Positions 16,723-29,905 of a stretch of 37,154 nt of DNA are shown here, piece after piece (within the stretch, counting starts at the first letter, position 1; every line of letters starts with the position of its first letter). Source of the stretch: Occidentia massiliensis (GTDB lineage Bacteria > Pseudomonadota > Alphaproteobacteria > Rickettsiales > Rickettsiaceae). The position numbers and the translations under genes were made by a program. The stretch covers positions 1-37,154 of the forward strand of contig CANJ01000044.1 in NCBI GenBank assembly GCA_000309075.1, read 5' to 3'. The notes beneath the pieces were generated by a model. It was given only the letters and a program-made list of their open reading frames with translations. It was not told where the DNA came from and searched no databases.

Positions 16723-18255
16723 ATGGCAGATATAGAATTTGTCCAAAATGGGACTTTAAGTTTTTTAAAAGAAGCAATCTGTTTATTAATTAATACAGAC
16801 TTGATGTTAACAAGTAACATAATCCAATTTGATCAGAAATATAATGGCATTATTTCAAAATTTTTACAACATAACAAGGTTTTTCGTGGTAAATTTGGAG
16901 AAGTAAAAGTTTTGACTACTATTGTAGATAACTCAGAAATTAAAACAATAATTTTATTAGGAATTGGTCATGAGAATTTGCTAAGTAGCTTTCAACTTGA
17001 AGAATTAGGTGGAATTATGCAAAAATGCATGAGTATTAACTTGATAAAAGATACTTTAATTTTAATAGATCACGATATCGCAAGCTACAAAAAATCACAA
17101 ATAGCGTCTTTATTAGCTTCTGGTTTTGAATTAGCTTCATACAGGTTTAATAAGTATTTTACAAATGACAATAAGGAAGATAGTGACTTTGAATTGGTAG
17201 ATACTCAAAAAATATTGATAAGCTTTGAAGATTCTGAAGATATAGAACAAGCAAAAAAAGCGTTTGCATATTTAAAAGCAGTAAAAGAAGGAGTATTTTT
17301 GACAAGAGATTTAACTTCAGCACCACCAAACGAACTATACCCTGCAACTTATGCTAGTAGAATTCAAGAGCTTGAAGGATTAGATATCAAAGTAGAAATT
17401 ATAGGAGAACGGGAAATATATAATCTAGGAATGGGAGCACTATTTGGAGTAGGACAAGGGTCACAACGTGAGTCAAAATTAGTATCTATGTACTATCAAG
17501 GTACAGATGATAAGAAAGAACCAATAGCATTTGTAGGCAAGGGAGTAACATTTGATAGTGGTGGTCTTTCTTTAAAGCCTTCAAATTCTATGGCTGATAT
17601 GAAATATGATATGGCTGGTTCAGCAGCAGTAGTTGGAACTATAAAAGCTTTGGCTCTAAGAAAAGCAAAAGTAAATGTAGTTGGTGTTATTGCTCTAGTA
17701 GAAAATATGCCAGGTAGTAATGCTCAAAGACCAAGTGATATTGTAAAAACAATGTCTGGTCAAACAGTGGAAATACTTAATACTGATGCTGAAGGACGTT
17801 TAATACTTGCTGATGCATTATGGTATGCTCAAGATAAATTCAAGCCTAAATGTGTTATAGACTTAGCAACATTAACTGGAGCAATAACTGTAGCTCTTGG
17901 CAATACTTATGCAGGCTGCTTTTCTAACAATACTGAGCTTAGCATAAAGTTACAAAATGCTGGGCAAGAAGTAAATGAAAAATTATGGATTATGCCCCTA
18001 CATAAAGATTATGATGATATGATAAAATCTGATATTGCTGATATGGCAAATATTGGTAATGTTTCTGGAGCTGGAAGTTGTACAGCTGCTAGTTTTTTAC
18101 AAAAGTTTATACAAAAAAATATTCCATGGGCTCATTTAGACATTGCTGGAGTTGCTTGGAGTAAAAAAGGCAGTCATATTTATCCAAAAGGAGCAGTGGG
18201 ATTTGGTGTTAGATTACTTAACCAATTTGTAAAAGATAACTATGAAGATAATTAG
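16723..18255 (+). CDS. pepA: Leucyl aminopeptidase PepA
   Basis: A cytosolic M17 two-metal aminopeptidase that removes N-terminal residues from peptides; PepA also serves as a DNA-binding cofactor in some bacteria. The C-terminal catalytic half is well conserved: PIAFVGKGVTFDSGGLSLKP (metal-binding Lys and Asp), MKYDMAGSAAV and the family signature NTDAEGRLILADAL (from residue 353). The N-terminal half is the divergent hexamer-forming domain. At 510 aa it is normal length. Its last 14 bases overlap the mipZ start, so the two genes are co-transcribed. Confidence 0.96.
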   Translation: MADIEFVQNGTLSFLKEAICLLINTDLMLTSNIIQFDQKYNGIISKFLQHNKVFRGKFGEVKVLTTIVDNSEIKTIILLGIGHENLLSSFQLEELGGIMQKCMSINLIKDTLILIDHDIASYKKSQIASLLASGFELASYRFNKYFTNDNKEDSDFELVDTQKILISFEDSEDIEQAKKAFAYLKAVKEGVFLTRDLTSAPPNELYPATYASRIQELEGLDIKVEIIGEREIYNLGMGALFGVGQGSQRESKLVSMYYQGTDDKKEPIAFVGKGVTFDSGGLSLKPSNSMADMKYDMAGSAAVVGTIKALALRKAKVNVVGVIALVENMPGSNAQRPSDIVKTMSGQTVEILNTDAEGRLILADALWYAQDKFKPKCVIDLATLTGAITVALGNTYAGCFSNNTELSIKLQNAGQEVNEKLWIMPLHKDYDDMIKSDIADMANIGNVSGAGSCTAASFLQKFIQKNIPWAHLDIAGVAWSKKGSHIYPKGAVGFGVRLLNQFVKDNYEDN

Positions 18256-19102
18256 GTTACCATATATTTTTGTTATTGGTAATGAAAAAGGTGGAGCAGG
18301 TAAAACTACTTGCTCTATGCATTTAATATCAGCATTGCTTGAAAGAGGATTAAAAGTTGGCAGTATTGATACTGATTCCAGGCAACATTCTCTAACTACT
18401 TATATACAAAACCGTAAGGTTTACAATAATAAAAATCCAGATAAACAAGTACCAATGCCTATACATTATTTAATTATTGAGAGCACTAAAGACATTACAG
18501 AGCAATGTAACATGGAGGAACAAAAACAGTTTGAGGATGTTATGTCCAAGCTACGAAATGAATCTGAGGTTATTATTATTGATACTCCAGGTCGTCATTC
18601 TTTTCTTTCGTGTTTAGCTCATTCTTGTGCTGATGTGATAATTACCCCTATAAATGATAGTTTTTTAGACATAGATGTATTAGCAAAAGTTGATCCTGAT
18701 AGTTTAAAAGTTATCGCTCCTTCTATATATAGCCAAATGGTATGGGAACAAAAAATAAATAAATCTAAGCGTGGTGGTTCGTCAATTGAATGGGTAGTTA
18801 TTAGAAATAGATTAAGTAGTCTAGATGCTAGAAATAAAAGAAACATAAGTTATGTTTTAGATCAACTTGCTAAAAGGGTTAGCTTTAAAAATGTTGTTGG
18901 TTTTAGTGAAAGAGTAATATTTAAAGAATTATTTCTACAAGGACTCACATTACTTGATTTGACTAAAGTTAGGTATGGTAAAAGCCTCAATATTTCACAT
19001 ATTGCAGCAAGGCAAGAATTAAGAGAGTTTGTTAATAGCCTTAACATTGAAAAAATTGTAGAAGAAAGTATTAAAATTAGACAAGAAAATGTCGCTATAT
19101 AA
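18242..19102 (+). CDS. mipZ: MipZ/ParA-family ATPase
   Basis: A 286-aa P-loop ATPase with the deviant Walker A motif of ParA/MinD proteins, GNEKGGAGKTT, at residues about 13-23, and a Walker B-type VIIIDTPGRHSF. The sequence style (VIGNEKGGAGKTT, DTDSRQHSLTTYIQNR, NRLSSLDARNKRNISYVLDQLAKR, GFSERVIFKELFLQGLTLLDL) matches alphaproteobacterial MipZ, which forms gradients from the ParB-bound origin and inhibits FtsZ away from midcell. Start ATG lies inside the 3' end of pepA. A general ParA-like role is the alternative. No MinCDE is visible in the window. Confidence 0.8.
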   Translation: MKIIRLPYIFVIGNEKGGAGKTTCSMHLISALLERGLKVGSIDTDSRQHSLTTYIQNRKVYNNKNPDKQVPMPIHYLIIESTKDITEQCNMEEQKQFEDVMSKLRNESEVIIIDTPGRHSFLSCLAHSCADVIITPINDSFLDIDVLAKVDPDSLKVIAPSIYSQMVWEQKINKSKRGGSSIEWVVIRNRLSSLDARNKRNISYVLDQLAKRVSFKNVVGFSERVIFKELFLQGLTLLDLTKVRYGKSLNISHIAARQELREFVNSLNIEKIVEESIKIRQENVAI

Positions 19103-19245
19103 ATGTAATTCCTATTGATAAAAATAGAAGTACAATTAAAATTTATATTTGTCAAAGTCTTTTATCTTTTAGTTTATAATTTCGTAATCACTAATACTTT
19201 TAATAGATTTTATTTACCTAATTCATTTAATATTTTTTAATAAAA

Positions 19246-19268
19246 TATGTTTATGTTACATAAACATA
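19246..19268. repeat. 23-bp palindrome upstream of ligA
   Basis: TATGTTTATG-TTA-CATAAACATA is a perfect inverted repeat with 10-base arms, centred about 42 bases before the ligA ATG and ending 30 bases from it. Position and symmetry suit an operator for a dimeric regulator or an mRNA leader hairpin. No other copy was noticed. Confidence 0.45.
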
Positions 19269-19286
19269 AAATTCTAAAAAGTTTGA

Positions 19287-23139
<3,853 letters not shown>

Positions 23140-23525
23140 AGTCTTAATTTAACATTTTTATTTACGGTTTAAGAAAATCATTATAGCTAATAATTAATTT
23201 AAGCTTAATATGAAAAGTTAAAGATTTTGCAGTAACTTTCATTTTTATTATCTAGTAATTCTACATTTACAATGTGAATCAACTTGAAATAATTTAAGTT
23301 TATAGTTTTTTAAATAACCAATTATTTTTTAATTATATAAAACTGTTATTATATATGTATCCTATATATTAATTTATAGACATTTAGTACTAAATTGAAT
23401 TACACTTTTACATAAAGTTTGCTATTAAATTAATAATACTTTAAAATTAATTTTTGACAAAATAATATTTTAATTAATTTAGTTTACTAATAATTGAGTC
23501 TGTTAATTAAATTTAATAAAAAAGA
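23140..23525. other. Intergenic gap before the nuo operon
   Basis: No gene seen in 386 very AT-rich bases. TTGACA at 23454-23459 is a perfect -35 hexamer about 70 bases before nuoA, but no good -10 lies at 16-18 bases (AATTTA or TTTAGT only). It probably contains the nuo promoter. Confidence 0.5.
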
Positions 23526-23897
23526 ATGTTAAACTACTCAACAACTTCAGAATATTTTTCTGTATTTATCTTTTTAGGCATATCGCTAGTGCTATCTGCT
23601 ATTATAATGATCTTACCTCAAATATTTGCTTACAAAAAAGATAATAAAGACAAGCTTAAAGGTTATGAGTGTGGATTTGAGCCATTTGATGAGGCAAGAA
23701 GCAAGTTTGACATTAGGTTTTATTTAATTGCTATGCTTTTTATAATTTTTGATTTAGAAATAGCATTTTTAATACCCTGGGCACTTAATTTAAGTAAAAT
23801 AGGAATATTTGGTTTTTATTCAATGATGTTTTTTTTAGTAGTGTTAATAGTTGGTTTTATTTATGAGTGGAAAAAAGGTGCTTTAGAGTGGGAATAA
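23526..23897 (+). CDS. nuoA: NADH-quinone oxidoreductase subunit A
   Basis: A small membrane subunit of complex I with three predicted helices, in the proximal part of the proton-pumping arm. The loop [21 protein letters not shown] carries the conserved Cys of the family (equivalent to ND3) and [12 protein letters not shown] is diagnostic for the second helix. 123 aa is usual. First gene of the operon; it overlaps nuoB. Confidence 0.97.
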   Translation: MLNYSTTSEYFSVFIFLGISLVLSAIIMILPQIFAYKKDNKDKLKGYECGFEPFDEARSKFDIRFYLIAMLFIIFDLEIAFLIPWALNLSKIGIFGFYSMMFFLVVLIVGFIYEWKKGALEWE

Positions 23898-24346
23898 TAA
23901 ATCAAGGTTTTGTTTTAGCTAATTTAGAAGAACTGGTGAGCTGGGCTAGAACCCGTTCCTTATGGCCTATGACATTTGGCTTAGCTTGCTGTGCTGTTGA
24001 GATGATGCAGACTGCAGGGAGCCGTTATGATATGGACCGTTATGGTATGTTATTTAGACCAAGTCCAAGACAATCAGATGTTATGATAGTAGCTGGTACT
24101 CTTACCAATAAAATGGCACCAGCTTTCCGTAGGGTTTATGATCAAATGCCAGAACCAAAATGGGTTATATCAATGGGAAGTTGTGCAAATGGTGGTGGTT
24201 ATTATCACTATTCTTATTCTGTTGTAAGAGGTTGTGATAGAGTTGTACCGGTAGATATTTATGTACCTGGTTGTCCACCAACACCTGAAGCATTACTTTA
24301 TGGAGTTTTACAATTACAAAAAAAATTAAAAGGACTAAGCAACTAA
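23867..24346 (+). CDS. nuoB: NADH-quinone oxidoreductase subunit B
   Basis: Holds the terminal Fe-S cluster N2 that passes electrons to quinone. The cluster cysteines are visible in [18 protein letters not shown] and [30 protein letters not shown] is the family signature. The frame begins at ATG 23867 inside nuoA; a GTG at 23888 is an alternative start, giving a 152-aa protein. Confidence 0.98.
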   Translation: MEKRCFRVGIINQGFVLANLEELVSWARTRSLWPMTFGLACCAVEMMQTAGSRYDMDRYGMLFRPSPRQSDVMIVAGTLTNKMAPAFRRVYDQMPEPKWVISMGSCANGGGYYHYSYSVVRGCDRVVPVDIYVPGCPPTPEALLYGVLQLQKKLKGLSN

Positions 24347-24365
24347 AGTTTAAAAGATAGCTATT

Positions 24366-24941
24366 ATGGAACTAATAAAGCTTAAAAACCTGGTTGAAAA
24401 AAAAATTATCTTAGCTAATATTAAAGCACAACTTTATATTGCTAACCATGTTGAAGTTAGAACAAATAAAGAACAAATCATAAAAGCTTTAGAATTACTA
24501 AAAGATGATAAAGATTTAGAATTTGCAATATTAACGGAAATTTTTGCTGCTGATTTTCCAGAAAGAGAAAAGAGGTTTGAAGTAGTTTACAGTTTGCTAA
24601 GTATAGAAACAAATTCTAGGTTAATAATTAAGATCTACGTTGAAGAAAATGAAATTATTCCTTCAGCAACATCAGTATTTAATGCTGCAAACTGGTATGA
24701 ACGAGAAATATATGATTTATTTGGTGTAAAATTTCAAGGTCACCCAAATTTAGACCGTATATTAACTGATTATGGATTTATTGGTCATCCACTTAGAAAA
24801 GATTTTGCTCTTAGTGGGTACGTGCAAATACGATATGATGATAAACTAGAGCAAGTGGTTTATGAGCCAGTAAAGTTGGATCAAGAATATAGAAATTTCG
24901 ATTTTCTCTCACCATGGCAAGGACCAAAAAACAAAGATTAA
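24366..24941 (+). CDS. nuoC: NADH-quinone oxidoreductase subunit C
   Basis: The 30-kDa-type hydrophilic subunit of the quinone-module arm, 191 aa. The signature is NWYEREIYDLFGVKFQGHPN followed by LDRILTDYGFIGHPLRKDF. It is separate from nuoD, unlike the nuoCD fusion of E. coli. It follows nuoB by 19 bases. Confidence 0.97.
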   Translation: MELIKLKNLVEKKIILANIKAQLYIANHVEVRTNKEQIIKALELLKDDKDLEFAILTEIFAADFPEREKRFEVVYSLLSIETNSRLIIKIYVEENEIIPSATSVFNAANWYEREIYDLFGVKFQGHPNLDRILTDYGFIGHPLRKDFALSGYVQIRYDDKLEQVVYEPVKLDQEYRNFDFLSPWQGPKNKD

Positions 24942-24999
24942 GGTAGATCCTACAAAGCAGATTATTCAAATAGTACATATGTGATTACTAAAATTTTTT

Positions 25000-26190
25000 A
25001 TGAGAGTTAAAATGTCATTAACAGATATTAAAAACTTAAAATTAAATTTCGGACCACAACATCCTGCAACTCATGGAGTTTTAAGGCTTATATTAGAAAT
25101 GGATGGTGAGGTAATAAGAAAAGCTGATCCACATATAGGTCTTCTACATCGTGGTACAGAAAAACTGATAGAATATAAAACATACCTGCAAGCAATTCCC
25201 TATTTTGATCGTTTGGATTATGTTTCACCAATGTGCCAAGAGCACGCTTTTGCTTTAGCTGTAGAACGTTTATTAAATTGTACCGTGCCACCTAGAGCTC
25301 AATATATAAGAGTAATGTTTTCAGAGTTAACTAGAATACTTAACCACGCATTAAATATATCAACTCAAGCTCTTGATGTGGGAGCAACGACTCCTTTATT
25401 ATGGATGTTTGAAGAACGTGAAAAGATTATGGAATTTTATGAAAGAGTTTCAGGGTCAAGATTACATGCTAATTATTTTCGACCTGGTGGGGTAGCTCAA
25501 GATCTACCTGTAGGGTTAATTGATGATATAGAGCAATTTTGTGACCAATTTTTGCCTAAAGTAGCTGATATTGAAACACTGCTTACTGATAATAGAATTT
25601 GGAAACAGAGAACCGTAGATATTGGTATTGTATCAAAAGAACAAGCAATGAATTGGGGATTTTCTGGAGTTATGCTGAGAGGATCAGGTATTGCTTGGGA
25701 TTTAAGAAAATCACAGCCTTATGAAATATATGCTGATATGGATTTTGACATAGCTATTGGACAAAATGGTGATTGTTATGATAGGTATCTAATTAGGATT
25801 GAAGAGATGTATCAATCAATCAAAATTATAAAACAATGTATTGCCAAAATGCCTAAAGGTGAGATTAAAACTCTTGACCCTAGTATTTCTCCTCCACCAA
25901 GGTTAGAGATGAAGAAATCTATGGAAGCATTAATTAACCATTTCAAACTTTACTCAGAAGGATATACTGTACCAACTGGGGAGGTTTATGCGGCAGTTGA
26001 AGCCCCTAAAGGTGAATTTGGAGTCTACTTATATGCAGATGGTACTAACAGGCCCTATAGATGTCGTATTAAAGCTCCTGGATTTGCTCACCTACAGGGG
26101 ATAGATTTTATGTCACGTGGCCATTCTATTGCAGATATAGTAACAATTATAGCAACACTTGATATAGTTTTTGGAGAAATAGACAGATGA
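25000..26190 (+). CDS. nuoD: NADH-quinone oxidoreductase subunit D
   Basis: The 49-kDa-type subunit that forms the quinone-binding cavity with Nuo[16 protein letters not shown] and [18 protein letters not shown] are the classic motifs (the latter covering a quinone-site His). It ends [27 protein letters not shown] as in the family. 396 aa; start MRVKMSL, with the internal Met at position 5 also possible. It overlaps nuoE by four bases. Confidence 0.98.
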   Translation: MRVKMSLTDIKNLKLNFGPQHPATHGVLRLILEMDGEVIRKADPHIGLLHRGTEKLIEYKTYLQAIPYFDRLDYVSPMCQEHAFALAVERLLNCTVPPRAQYIRVMFSELTRILNHALNISTQALDVGATTPLLWMFEEREKIMEFYERVSGSRLHANYFRPGGVAQDLPVGLIDDIEQFCDQFLPKVADIETLLTDNRIWKQRTVDIGIVSKEQAMNWGFSGVMLRGSGIAWDLRKSQPYEIYADMDFDIAIGQNGDCYDRYLIRIEEMYQSIKIIKQCIAKMPKGEIKTLDPSISPPPRLEMKKSMEALINHFKLYSEGYTVPTGEVYAAVEAPKGEFGVYLYADGTNRPYRCRIKAPGFAHLQGIDFMSRGHSIADIVTIIATLDIVFGEIDR

Positions 26191-26711
26191 AGTTAGAAAA
26201 AAAAGTAGAATTTTCCTTTTCTTCTAAAAATATAGATAAAGCTAAAGAAATTATTAGTCATTACCCTGTACAGAAACAGTCAAGTGCTGTTTTAGCTTTA
26301 CTAGATTTAGCTCAAAGACAAAATAATGGATGGATATCAAATGATTGTATAGAATATGTAGCTAATTTTTTAAATATGCCTTACATTAAGGTCTATGAAG
26401 TAGCTAGTTTTTATAGTATGTTTAACTTAAAATCCGTTGGTAAATATCATATACAAATCTGTGGTACCACACCATGTTGGCTAAGAGGTGCTAATGGTAT
26501 TATGAATTTTTGTCAAGAATTTTTAAAAATTAGCTGTGGGCAAACTTCTGATAATGGTTTATTTACAGTAAGTGAAGTTGAGTGCCTTGGGGCTTGTATT
26601 AATGCACCAGTTGTTCAGATCAATGATTGCTATTATGAAAACTTAACTAATAAAAAAATGGAGAATATTATTATTAATTTAAAAGCAAAACAATCAAGAA
26701 CAAAAAGTTGA
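26187..26711 (+). CDS. nuoE: NADH-quinone oxidoreductase subunit E
   Basis: The 24-kDa-type subunit of the NADH-dehydrogenase module with a [2Fe-2S] cluster. Cluster ligands are [14 protein letters not shown] (C-x4-C) and [16 protein letters not shown] (C-x3-C). [18 protein letters not shown] is typical. 174 aa, in the usual range. ATGA overlap with nuoD. Confidence 0.97.
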   Translation: MKLEKKVEFSFSSKNIDKAKEIISHYPVQKQSSAVLALLDLAQRQNNGWISNDCIEYVANFLNMPYIKVYEVASFYSMFNLKSVGKYHIQICGTTPCWLRGANGIMNFCQEFLKISCGQTSDNGLFTVSEVECLGACINAPVVQINDCYYENLTNKKMENIIINLKAKQSRTKS

Positions 26712-26737
26712 ATTAATTTTGATTTAAAAATTAAAAT

Positions 26738-28006
26738 ATGTTAAGTATTAAAGACAGGATTTTTACTAATTTATCAGGCAATGTAGACTGTAATATTAAA
26801 AATGCGCAGCAAAATGGTGATTGGAGTTACACAAAAGATTTAATGCTAAAAGGGCCCGAATGGATTATAGAAGAAGTTAAAAATTCTGGGCTAAGAGGTA
26901 GAGGTGGAGCAGGATTTCCTACTGGTATGAAATGGTCTTTTATGCCTAAAGATTCTATAAAACCAAGTTATCTTGTTGTAAATGCTGATGAATCAGAGCC
27001 AGGTACATGCAAAGATAGGGACATAATTAGATATGAACCGCATAAATTAATTGAGGGGTGCCTACTTGCATCTTATGCAATAAGAGCTAGAATATGCTAT
27101 ATATATATACGTGGTGAGTATTATAAAGAAGCTTTAATACTACAAAAGGCTATTAACGAAGCCTACCTTGCTGGGTTTATTGGCAAAGATGCTTTTAAAG
27201 TGGGATTTGATCTTAATATTTATATCCATAGAGGGGCGGGGGCATATATCTGTGGTGAAGAAACAGCATTGCTTGAGAGTTTGGAAGGTAGAAGAGGACA
27301 GCCAAGGTTGAAACCTCCATTTCCGGCAAATGCTGGGTTATATGGATGTCCTACAACAATTAATAATGTTGAAACAATTGCTGTAGTTCCTACTATTTTG
27401 AGAAGAGGAGCAAGTTGGTTTGCAAATATTGGGAAACCTAAAAATACAGGGACTAAAGTTTTTTGCATCTCTGGTCATGTTAATAATCCCTGTAACGTTG
27501 AAGAAGCAATGGGAGTTCCACTTAAGTACCTAATAGATAAATATGCTGGAGGAGTATATGGGGGATGGAATAACCTTAAGGCAATTATACCTGGAGGTTC
27601 TTCTGTACCATTAATTCCAAAAGATATTTGTGAAACTGTAGATATGGATTTTGATAGTCTAAAAGCTGTTGGTTCAGGGTTAGGTACTGGTGGTATTATA
27701 GTTATGAATAATAGTACAGATATTATCTATGCAATAGCTAGACTTAGTAAATTTTATATGCATGAATCATGCGGCCAATGTACGCCTTGTCGTGAAGGAA
27801 CAGGGTGGATGTGGCGAATAATGATGCGATTAGTAAAAGGTAAAGCATCTATAAGTGAAATAGACAAGTTACTTGAAATTACTCATCAGATTGAAGGTAA
27901 TACTATCTGTGCTTTAGGAGATGCTGCTGCTTGGCCTATTCAGGGGTTAATTAAGCATTTTAGGAACGAAATCGAGGATAGAATTAAAAGCTCTAAAAAA
28001 ACTTAG
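26738..28006 (+). CDS. nuoF: NADH-quinone oxidoreductase subunit F
   Basis: The 51-kDa-type NADH-binding subunit with FMN and a [4Fe-4S] cluster. [15 protein letters not shown] and [19 protein letters not shown] are the NADH and FMN sites; [14 protein letters not shown] plus a distal Cys ([11 protein letters not shown]) hold the cluster. 422 aa, full length. It is the last recognisable nuo gene here; nuoG and the membrane-arm genes are not in the next 9 kb, where the toxin locus lies instead. Confidence 0.98.
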   Translation: MLSIKDRIFTNLSGNVDCNIKNAQQNGDWSYTKDLMLKGPEWIIEEVKNSGLRGRGGAGFPTGMKWSFMPKDSIKPSYLVVNADESEPGTCKDRDIIRYEPHKLIEGCLLASYAIRARICYIYIRGEYYKEALILQKAINEAYLAGFIGKDAFKVGFDLNIYIHRGAGAYICGEETALLESLEGRRGQPRLKPPFPANAGLYGCPTTINNVETIAVVPTILRRGASWFANIGKPKNTGTKVFCISGHVNNPCNVEEAMGVPLKYLIDKYAGGVYGGWNNLKAIIPGGSSVPLIPKDICETVDMDFDSLKAVGSGLGTGGIIVMNNSTDIIYAIARLSKFYMHESCGQCTPCREGTGWMWRIMMRLVKGKASISEIDKLLEITHQIEGNTICALGDAAAWPIQGLIKHFRNEIEDRIKSSKKT

Positions 28007-28483
28007 TTTTATAAATATTGTAATAAATACTATCACTTTCCTTATTTTATCCCAGGCAATTACGAAGTAACTAGGTAAAGGACTCCAGATATGTAGTAAT
28101 AATACAATTTAGTTATTTTAGTAATTTTTCTTTGTTTAGTAAGTCTAAATGCTTATTTAATATTCTTATAAACTCAAACTTTGTGTTAATACTTCACGTC
28201 TTTCTTAACTTTAAAAAGTTTTTGCAATAGGTCTAATTATTATGGTATAAATAACATATAGTTAAAAAGTAAGAGTTATATGATACTAAAGGATTATTTA
28301 ATATAAACGAGGAGAGATAGAGAGAGTAATCAAATATGTCAGTCTTCAATCAAAAATAGGTCAAGAAATTTAAAGTATTCTGAATTAAAGAAGGTAATTA
28401 GGAATGCAAAGTGAGAGAGTAATAGGCTTAGGCATAAGTTAATAAATATAGTTGTTTAGAGTATAAATAAATAAGGAGAAAGA
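28007..28483. other. Intergenic gap and leader of the toxin operon
   Basis: No gene seen. It contains a candidate promoter (28222-28251) and, further down, a purine-rich stretch (GAGGAGAGATAGAGAGAG near 28310-28327) and the Shine-Dalgarno AAGGAG at 28473-28478, five bases before the ATG. No intrinsic terminator for nuoF is obvious. Confidence 0.5.
28222..28251 (+). promoter_or_regulatory. Candidate promoter of the putative toxin operon
   Basis: TTGCAA (28222-28227), an 18-base spacer and TATAAA (28246-28251) preceded by TGG, giving an extended -10 (TGnTATAAA). It implies a 5' leader of about 225 bases. Confidence 0.45.
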
Positions 28484-29881
28484 ATGGGTAAGAGAAAAAT
28501 AGATGATAAGAATAGTACATGTAAGAGGATAAAATCAGGAGATACGGATGAATTAGATGTGAACTTACTATCTGAATCATTTGATAATGAAGTATATAAT
28601 AATAAGAGTATAGAGTTAATATTGTCAAACTGCATAGAAGAAAAAGTAATAAATGTAGATATTATAAGTTGTGGTTTAGATGAGCTACAAGGTAATCAAA
28701 GATATAAACAACAAGAGAGGTTAATAAGAAAGTTAAAACGTGATATTTACCCGTTGGAATCATTACAGATGATAGAGAAGTTTTATGTAATTGGAGAGAA
28801 AAATAACTCTAATATTTTTGCAGCAGCATCTATTATAAGAATGTTTTCACATGGTAATGAAAATGTTGTCAAGTTATTTCCCTTAATAGATTATGGATAT
28901 TCATTTGAAGTTTATAGTCAGCTAAATAAAGAAAGTGTATTTGATAATCTAGAAATAAATATATGCTCTAAGAAAAGATGTGGTTCATTAATAAATAATA
29001 AAGGAATAGTTATTAGTAGTTTTGTAGAGATAGTGAAGTTAAGAATATGTAATATTGATAATAAAGCTAACATAGAAGAGCAGATAAAGGGTATATTAGA
29101 GGATTCAACTAAGTGTTATGAAGTGGTTCATAAAAAAATTTTAAGGAAATATGGTAATAATCATTTAAGTGATCAAGGTTATTATAATAGTAGTGAAGGA
29201 AGTGAAAAAAAAGTTAATGAGGTGCAACAATTGCCTTTAAGTAATGATAATAATGGAGATAAAGGTAGGGTAGTATCATTTGGAGATGTTGGTAGTAAGT
29301 GTAAAACTCATAATAATAAATATGTAAGATTAAATGATACTGAGGCTGTTAAAGTTTTTGCAGAAGCAGTGGAATGTTGGGATATAAAGTTATTTGAAGA
29401 AGCTAAATCTAAATCTAAGGATTTTATAAAATTAGTGGATTATTTTGATAAAGAGATAAGACATAAATTTTGGGGACATTTTTTTAGGAATAGTTATTAC
29501 AAAGCTTGTGTTAATGAAAAAGATTTATCAGGTGAAAAAATGAAGGTAACTGAAGAGAGGTATAGTGATCTCTTACAAAGTATAGAAGTATATGTATTTT
29601 TAATAAATAATGTGCCAAATATTTTAGATAAGTTTAAAGAGCAACAATATTCTATAATTAGAGGGTTGCCTGAAGATAGGCAAAATAATAGATCTAGAGA
29701 TTTAATAGAACTGATAGAATTAGAGATGAGTAAAATTAAAAATGAGGATGGTGAAGTTAGTAGTGCTTGTGATCAAGTAATAGCTGACATCTTAGATGAG
29801 ATTGTTAGCTCAGTAAGTAATGATTTACAAAAAATCGATCAGGAAAGTGTAGAATTGCTCTTAGTTGGTAGTATTGAATAG
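28484..29881 (+). CDS. 465-aa protein upstream of the giant toxin (possible CifA-like partner)
   Basis: I cannot assign a known family from the sequence alone. Residues 3-17 hold KRK and KRIK basic clusters eight residues apart, a near-bipartite nuclear signal. Residues about 45-190 form a module that recurs, without gaps over its central part, across the boundary of the next two reading frames (shared stretches such as EKFYVIGEKNNSNI versus EKFYIVGEKSNTNI, and KKRCGSLIN in both). The C-terminal half is mainly helical and acidic, without signal peptide or membrane helices. A clear AAGGAG ribosome site fixes the ATG. Only 24 bases separate its stop from the next gene, so they form one operon. 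Small gene then giant toxin is the order of cifA-cifB loci, which is the basis for the possible CifA label; homology is untested. Confidence 0.5.
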   Translation: MGKRKIDDKNSTCKRIKSGDTDELDVNLLSESFDNEVYNNKSIELILSNCIEEKVINVDIISCGLDELQGNQRYKQQERLIRKLKRDIYPLESLQMIEKFYVIGEKNNSNIFAAASIIRMFSHGNENVVKLFPLIDYGYSFEVYSQLNKESVFDNLEINICSKKRCGSLINNKGIVISSFVEIVKLRICNIDNKANIEEQIKGILEDSTKCYEVVHKKILRKYGNNHLSDQGYYNSSEGSEKKVNEVQQLPLSNDNNGDKGRVVSFGDVGSKCKTHNNKYVRLNDTEAVKVFAEAVECWDIKLFEEAKSKSKDFIKLVDYFDKEIRHKFWGHFFRNSYYKACVNEKDLSGEKMKVTEERYSDLLQSIEVYVFLINNVPNILDKFKEQQYSIIRGLPEDRQNNRSRDLIELIELEMSKIKNEDGEVSSACDQVIADILDEIVSSVSNDLQKIDQESVELLLVGSIE

Positions 29882-29905
29882 TTTATAATATAGTGAGAAA
29901 ATAAT

